Below, in pieces: positions 58,028-64,000 of a stretch of 64,000 nt of DNA. Source of the stretch: Camellia lanceoleosa (taxonomy: Eukaryota > Streptophyta > Magnoliopsida > Ericales > Theaceae); NCBI GenBank assembly GCA_025200525.1, contig CM045762.1:109466734-109530733 (forward strand), read 5' to 3'. Numbering within the stretch: the first letter of the stretch is position 1; each line of letters begins with the position of its first letter. A program made the translations under genes and the position numbers. The notes beneath the pieces are model-generated. The model ran no database searches and had not been told where the DNA came from. It was given only the letters and a program-made list of their open reading frames with translations.

Positions 58028-58441
58028 AGCTTGTTTAGTTTGAGTTTTTAGAAAATTAAATTTTTTTAGTTTTTGTGTTTTTTTTTTTACTTAATTTTTT
58101 TAATATTCTAAATAATTTTTAAAATTTTTTAGATACACCTAACATGAAACACTAAAAGTATAATATTTGTGGAATTTTTTTTAAGAAAATTCACTAAATA
58201 CTAAAAATATATACAAAAAAAAGTATATATGAGAATTCAGTATATTTTTCATATTCTTGTGTATTTATTGATTTTTTAAAATATTTTTTTTACAAATATT
58301 TTACTTTTTAGATACATCTAAGTAAGGTGCATCTAAAAAAAGTAAAAAAAAAAATGCTTAAGATTTTAGAAATATTCACTAAAATAAAAAAAAATGAAAA
58401 AAAAAAATCAATTTCTACAAAATTAAAACCAAACGCACTGA
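58028..58441. mobile_element. MITE, about 414 bp, CAG..GTTTGGTTT-type ends
   Basis: The left end CAGCTTGTTTAGTTTGAG is mirrored by AAACCAAACGCACTG at the right. The interior (TTTTTAGATACACCTAA, AATTCACTAAATAC, TAAGGTGCATCTAAAAA) is shared with the element at 61157-61590. Confidence 0.7.
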
Positions 58442-59414
58442 ATATTATTTTTTTGTGCATAAAGGTTGTTTATATATATAATGAAAAATGATAAAACCTC
58501 ATAATTCACTAATAATGACATGAAAATACAGTTGATCTTTACATAATTAAATTTGTGATAAATAAAAAATTGATTCATTATTTGTTATGTAAATTAAGAA
58601 ATTCTTCTTGGGAGTGTCAAATTTATTTATTTATTTATTTATTTTTTACATATTTCTATTAGCAACAATGTTAAGTACAAATTAAAACACAAAAACTTTA
58701 TAAAACACATATTATTTATGTACATAAGATTTATCTTATGTGTGGCTCACTTAATTTTAAAAATAAATTTCAACTACAAAATATATTTTTTGTGCAATTT
58801 ATGTGTTCTAATTGGATACATCTCGTTACTTTTGTATTAACTAAAAATAAATTTCAAATATAAAATATATTCGTCATGCCTACAAGAATTCATTTGCATT
58901 CATTAATATATAGTTTTAAAGTTTAGAAATAAATTTCCACTTAATGATTTAAAGTTAGAACAATTTTGTCAGATGCATTTTTGGGGCTTGTTGTAGTGGA
59001 AAAAAAGTCATAGTTTATATCACTCCAATAGTGACTTGTCATTTTGTCACAATTAGATTCCACATCACTATTATCTAACTAATTTTTATATACACCACTC
59101 TAGGGGTTATTTTGGATATGGTTCATAAATTAATTTTTATTTATTACGAAAAGATGTATAAAAAAATAAGGAAGTGATATAACCCAAATAAGTCAATAAG
59201 CTAATAAACTGACTTTTTTAGTTCCTCCCAAAAAGACTAAAATTGATCAAATACTTTCTCTCACAAATTTATATGAATATCAAGATTTTTATTTTTTGAT
59301 TTCTTATTTCTTAAAGGTGAATAAATTATGATTATTGGTGTAATTTATGTAATTATAATTTTATTTTTAGTTGTGAGTTTTGATTTGTGAAAATAATGAC
59401 TCTCATAGAAACAA
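58442..59414. other. AT-rich stretch, no gene recognised
   Basis: Only short AT-rich repeats such as (TTTA)n at 58620-58645. Confidence 0.4.
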
Positions 59415-59936
59415 TTGTGGCAAAAAAATTCATTTTATCAAAACTTTGAGCTAAATTTGACTTTGCCATTTTTTGGAAGGAAAATGCCTGGTAGCTCGAA
59501 GCTACCAGGCTCGAATGGCTCGAGAGGAAGAGAGGGAGAGGGAGAGGGAGAGAAAGAGAGGGAAGAGAAAGAGGAGGCACCACCGCCACCGCCTCGCCCC
59601 GCCTCGCCGATCGCCGATCAGAGCTCGTCGCCTCGCCGCCGCCTCACCTGCGCCATCGCCACTGAAGCTCTGGTCCCGCCTGACTCAAACTCCTCCTCCG
59701 GCCATTTTATGGCCCTTCCCTCCTCCTCCTCCTCTTCCTGCTCTTCCTCCCCCCTTCGTCTCTTCTTCTCCCTTCTTCTTCTCTTCTTCTCCAAAGACAA
59801 AAAAAACCAGAAGAAAAAAAATCGACACCAAAACGATATCGTTTTGGTGTCGAGCCGCGATTTCGAGCTACGTAGCATGATCGTTTTTGGACTTAGGATT
59901 GGGTCATTATTAGAGATGAGTTTTTGTAAAGTCTAG
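59415..59936 (+). other. GC-rich island with 173-codon open frame, probably not a gene
   Basis: An abrupt GC-rich segment (about 59510-59760) in AT-rich surroundings holds an open frame starting MWQKNSFYQNFELNLTLPFF with Arg/Glu-rich, Pro-rich and Ser-rich runs (GEREEKEEAPPPPPRP; SSSSSSCSSS). The runs follow from (GGGAGA)n, (CCGCCA)n and (TCC)n repeats, and another frame on the same strand is open nearly as long, so it may be non-coding. It could instead be a captured first exon. An 11-bp-stem hairpin (GCCTGGTAGCT-CGA-AGCTACCAGGC, 59486-59510) marks its left side and a 32-bp palindrome its right. Confidence 0.4.
59822..59853. repeat. 32-bp perfect palindrome
   Basis: TCGACACCAAAACGAT is followed at once by its exact reverse complement ATCGTTTTGGTGTCGA. 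The AAAACGA-TCGTTTT core resembles AAAACGACGTCGTTTT at 61755-61770 in a MITE. Confidence 0.92.
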
Positions 59937-59967
59937 CCATTTTTTGAATTTGACAGGTCATTTGACT

Positions 59968-60117
59968 AAGGGGCACTTTGAGAAGTTGGTTACAAGTTAT
60001 TTTTTTACTTTTAATTTATTTTGAGTCTTATCATTTTTTATTTTTTTTTACTCGCAAAAACACAAAAAAATTAAAAAAGTTAAAAATTCACCTTTTAATC
60101 AATTTCTCAAAACACTC
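59968..60117. mobile_element. small MITE, about 150 bp
   Basis: ACTTTGAGAAGTTGGTT on the left and AATCAATTTCTCAAAAC on the right are imperfect inverted ends with an AT-rich middle. Confidence 0.5.
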
Positions 60118-61156
60118 TAAACTCCATCATTTTGGCATTGATCATGAGCAGTGGCAGAGACATGGAGGGTCGAGGGGGGTCACGTGCTCCTGGGTTTTGA
60201 AATAATTTTTTTTTTGCAAAAATAAAAAAATATTTTAAATAAAAAAATTATAAAATATTATTTACAGTGAAATGTCAATGATATGTTTAAAATTATGAGA
60301 ATAATAATGATTGTTTTTTTATTGAAAATGAAGATATTACGATAAGTCATATTATTATCTATGAAAATTTCAAAACAATTGTGATGTCTATCATTATTGA
60401 TATGCAAATATAATTAATCTCAATGAAGATATGAAATTTATTGAATTGTTAGTCATATTTGACATGTGGGATTCATCATCTATGTGTTTCTTTACTATTG
60501 GTTGGTGATATTATATGTCAGTGACGACATGGTATTATTATTATATTGAATTTTTACTGAAATTTTGTATAAAAAAATTACTTTATCATTATATAATTTA
60601 TTTTAAAACTTATATCTATGACATTTTTTTTATATTATCTATGATATAATAGTTACAAATAATATATATATATATATATATATTTCTTGAAATCAATCGT
60701 AAAAATTTATGTAAAATATTTTTATAAAAATTTTCAATGTTATAATTAATAAGTGTCGCATTTGATTTAATTCCTTGGCTCTATCACTGATCAGGAGATT
60801 CAAAATTAGTGGTGACACTAGAAATTTTTGTAAGTGTTGTGAATGATTCTAGGGATGGGTTGTTAACACAAAAAACTTGTTTGGAAATCTATTTGTAAAA
60901 ATGTTTATAGAAATTTATTTATTTATTTATTTATAGAAGCAACTCACTTTTTAAAAATTACCAAATAGTTATTTCCATATTTTCAAAAACACTTTTCGTA
61001 TAAAAAAATAATAATAAATTAAAAAAAACACGATACATATTAGGAGTGTTTTTTTTGGAAAACTTTTTGCTGTTTTATTTTTCAAAAACAGAAACAAAAA
61101 CATATTAGCATACCTAAATTTTCTTGTGAGTTCAAAGTCACATTTTTAGTGGGATC
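60118..61156. other. AT-rich stretch, no gene recognised
   Basis: (TA)n run at 60663-60682 and (TTTA)n near 60917-60935; no coding signal. Confidence 0.4.
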
Positions 61157-61590
61157 AGTAGTATACTTTGCTTGGTTTTATTTTTCTAAAAATATTTTTC
61201 AGAAAATTTTATTTTCTTATTTTTCGTGTTTTTTTATTTTTACTGAATTTAAAAAAAAAATTTAGCAATTTTTTTTTACATTTTAGACATACCTAACATA
61301 AATATACCTAAAAAGTAAAAAATTGTGAAAAAGACCTATTAAAAATTCACTAAATGCCAAAAATATATATAAAAAATAGCATAATTCAGTATATTTTTTT
61401 TATTTATTAATTTTTTAAAATATTTTTTTACAAATTTTTTACTTTTTAGATACATTTAAATAAGGTGCATCTAAAAAAGTAAAAAAATATTTAAAATTTT
61501 AAAAATATGCACTAAAAATAGAAAAATATACGAAAATTAAAAAACTCAATTTTTTAAAAATTTAATCTAAAAAACTCAAACCAAATATAC
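61157..61590. mobile_element. MITE, about 434 bp, same family as 58028-58441
   Basis: ATCAGTAGTATACTTTGCTTGG on the left and CCAAATATACTGAT on the right are inverted ends. The interior shares AATTCACTAAAT, ATTCAGTATATTTTT and TAAGGTGCATCTAAAAA with the 58-kb element in the same orientation. Confidence 0.7.
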
Positions 61591-61710
61591 TGATTGATTT
61601 TTTCAATATATAATATAATAGAGACAGTAGATTCCATTAACACCCCTAGCTATAGGTCTAAGTCGCCCCTCTTCAAAATAGATTGCGAATATATTGGGAT
61701 AAGAAAAATA

Positions 61711-61850
61711 TTTGGAGGCCACAATTTTTGTGGCTTAAATGGTCCGAAACTGTTAAAACGACGTCGTTTTGGCTTGTTTTACACCCAAAATGACGTCGTT
61801 TTGACAATTTCAAGCCATTCAAGCCACAAAATTTGTAGCCACCTAGCATT
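61711..61850. mobile_element. MITE, about 140 bp, nearly all inverted repeat
   Basis: The left arm GGCCACAATTTTTGTGGCTT, then AAATGG and TTAAAACGACGTCGTTTTGG, is mirrored by CCAAAATGACGTCGTTTTGA and AAGCCACAAAATTTGTAGCC at the right, an arm of about 58 bp. It contains the perfect palindrome AAAACGACGTCGTTTT at 61755-61770. Confidence 0.75.
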
Positions 61851-61976
61851 GCTGATTGGGATAATCATCCTTATAACATTGATATGTACGTTCAGTGTAA
61901 AATTATTAGTGATATGAAATGAAGAAAGTTGTTTCCTATTGGTAGAATTATTTTTAGGGCTTGTTTTTAATCCCTA

Positions 61977-62314
61977 ATTGGATTGGAGAGTATTGTTAAG
62001 TTTATGTGAGTTTATCACGGATTTTATTTTGATAATTCGTATCATTTAATATATAAAACTCGTCAAGTTTTATATGTCTATAAAAAATCACGAAGATCAG
62101 ATATCGATAAATATTTTATTAGATCAGATTTCTGCCAACCGTTTATTTTTTTTGATATAAAATTGATTTGATCACGTAACTATCAATATCCGATTAACGT
62201 GATTTTTTTATAAGCATATAGTACTCAACGAGTTCTACACATGAAACGATTCAGATTATCGAAATGAGAATCGTGATGGGCCCTCGCGGGCCCGACAGTA
62301 CCCTCCAATCCGAT
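61977..62314. mobile_element. fold-back MITE (family F), about 338 bp
   Basis: The left end ATTGGATTGGAGAGTATTGT is mirrored by ACAGTACCCTCCAATCCGAT. Inner arms such as AAAAATCACGAAGATCAGAT and ATCCGATTAACGTGATTTTT also pair. It is the third member of the family seen in both UGT introns. Confidence 0.75.
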
Positions 62315-62884
62315 CAATCAACAAAAATGTTAGAATTTCAAAAATTTTAACAAAAATTCTATCAAATATCTGTGGGACTCACATGAAACATGGTATAGGT
62401 CTAACACTCATGAGAGATATTTGTAAAATTTTTGAGATAGGTAATCTTACTCGTAAATCAATCTGAACATTGGTAATTCCTGGTCAATACATGAGCTTGG
62501 GACTACCAAGCAGTACTTGAAGATCTTAGACTTGAATTTCATATTAATTACCTGCCAATCTACCATTTAATTATAAAGAAAATTAGTGAAACATCTTTCA
62601 ACTTTGTGTAATAAGATAAATTAAGATTTTTTTTATTAGTTAAAGTCTCTCGATTAAATTTTTCTTTCAAAATTTTTCTGTGAAATCAGAGAAATTTTTG
62701 TATCAGAGCTGAAACTTCTCTAAGTCGGGTGAAATTTCTCTGAGTCAAATTTTTTCTGTGAAGATATTAAGGGACCTAAACTACTATGAAAATATTGTAT
62801 GTCTTTTATCTTATAAAATCTGAATATCAGGGATATTAAAAAAAAAATTCCTTAACTATATAAAATTATTAATTTTCTCTAAGG

Positions 62885-63112
62885 TGGTGTTTGGCAAGTG
62901 GTTTTGGGGCTAAAATAGCCACAAAAAACAAAATAGGCTATTTTAGCCACAACAAACAAAACATCACATCCAACACATAATCATTACACTATTTTCTCAC
63001 AAAAAAGTTAAAAAAGTCAAAAAGTCTTTCCGAAACCAAGTTTTTTAACCCAGGCTAAAATAGTCAAAAAAAGTCAAAAAATCAAAAAGCCAACTCACTT
63101 CTCAAACGGAGG
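62885..63112. mobile_element. MITE, about 228 bp, GTGTTTGGCAAGTGG-type ends
   Basis: GTGTTTGGCAAGTGGTTTTGG on the left is mirrored by AAAGCCAACTCACTTCTCAAACGG at the right, with AT-rich sequence and TTTTAGCC/GGCTAAAAT inversions inside. Confidence 0.6.
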
Positions 63113-64000
63113 CTTATATTGGTTGTTCATTTCGGTAGAATTATATGAAGATCTTCAACTTGAATTTAATACAGGAAAAAAAATTCAACTTTCATTAAAC
63201 TCTATATTCTTAGCAATTTTCATGATTTACAAACTTATTTGCAAAATTTAAAATCTTTTCATTCTGATCACATTTATGGTAGATATATATATATATATAT
63301 ATATATTTGCTTCTATTTATACATGCAGTTATTAACTATATTTTGGAATAATTTTGTATTGTTATCAGTACTTCATTTGATAAGAATTTCATAAATATTG
63401 AATCTGAAACTTGTTTAAATTTAACAAATAAGTTTTTTTTTTTTTTTTAATCACGGGCATAATTATTCGTGCGAAGCACGATGCCTACCATTGTTATAGA
63501 AGGTTTTGTAAAAAAAAGCTATGCTAGTTATTTGTTTTTTAATTATTTTAATTTGGTTAAAAAAAATTATATTTAGAATGATTTTATTTTTTTTATAATT
63601 GATTTGATAATTATAAAAATAAATAAAATAATTATAAATTAAATATAATATTTTATATTATTAATCATTTTAATTTATTTTTTCTTTATTAAGTATTTAT
63701 GCTCAAACCCTCTAACTAAGCAGTACTCATACATATTAGTGACGTACATGACTTCATTTATTGACATCTATATTACATCTTATCACTTAAGATTGCTGGC
63801 AATTTTTTATTGATTCTTGGTATTACACTTGTACTATATCATTACCGTTCTGTCACCTATCGGTAAACGACTTTGCTACAGATGTCGACCGCCAGTTAGG
63901 TGGTAGTGTGTCATTCGTTCGAATTACCAAAAAAAATAAAAATAAAAAATAATAGATTCGTTTGGTTTGAATTTCTCAAAAAATTTTGAGAAAATTTCTC
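63113..64000. other. AT-rich end of window, no gene recognised
   Basis: (AT)n at 63281-63306. A short hairpin TCGTGC-GAA-GCACGA near 63467-63481 is of the type seen at Helitron ends, but lacks a following CTRR. TTCGTTTGGTTTGAATTTCT at the very end may start another MITE. Confidence 0.35.

Noticed and set aside
63440..63490. Helitron 3' end
   Set aside because: The hairpin resembles Helitron ends, but the CTRR terminus and a matching 5' TC end are missing.
63842..63935. tRNA or SINE-like stretch with GTTCGAATTAC and an A-rich tail
   Set aside because: A box-B-like word is present, but no box A at a fitting distance and no target duplication could be found.

Overview
This is plant nuclear DNA, most likely from a eudicot. 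It is AT-rich and gene-poor. It carries two intron-containing UDP-glycosyltransferases of the UGT74 type (a plant family) and a dense set of plant transposable elements: Gypsy/chromovirus, Tat/Ogre-like and Copia LTR elements, an L1-type LINE, tRNA-derived SINEs, CACTA, hAT and PIF/Harbinger remnants, and many MITEs. I cannot name the species. I found no rRNA or tRNA gene, no CRISPR array and no bacterial operon structure.

Genes. Two UGT74-type genes lie in tandem on the minus strand about 21 kb apart. The first (12040 down to 7537) has intact exons except for one missing base just after the UDP-sugar-binding PSPG box, so it reads as a very young pseudogene or a sequence error. The second (33419 down to 30595) is intact and encodes 465 residues. 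Both share the same phase-0 intron position and a TATA element exactly 57 nt upstream of the ATG. A third, much older relic (6055-6225) keeps only the 3' end of such a gene.

Layout. 1-5.2 kb: end of a CACTA element, Copia gag relic, hAT-like MITE. 5.2-12.1 kb: UGT relic, a SINE with a perfect 16-bp target duplication, then UGT copy 1, whose 3.1-kb intron holds a hAT-like MITE, a minisatellite and a fold-back MITE that was itself hit by an L1 fragment. 12.2-28.6 kb: AT-rich repeats, a Tat/Ogre-like LTR region, a chromovirus integrase relic and a nearly complete but doubly deleted Gypsy element (18026-25842, target duplication CTTTC) inserted in one copy of a segment that is repeated at 27.9-28.5 kb. 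28.9-33.5 kb: second SINE and the intact UGT. 33.7-41 kb: long-terminal-repeat-type fold-back DNA element and a PIF/Harbinger element (transposase plus Myb/SANT protein, both broken). 41.5-44 kb: solo LTR of the same Gypsy family. 45.5-56.4 kb: decayed L1 LINE interrupted by a non-autonomous LTR element (51083-55357) with 346-bp LTRs and an 11-copy, 34-bp minisatellite. 56.4-64 kb: a hAT transposase relic, several MITEs and a GC-rich island with a 32-bp perfect palindrome.

The only gene likely to make a working host protein is the UGT at 30595-33419. The rest is mainly a readable record of nested insertion. The less ordinary items are the SINE family with a (TAA)n tail, the non-autonomous LTR element with its tandem array, the reciprocal empty sites, and the CGCTCGAGCG palindrome clusters inside the Gypsy LTRs.
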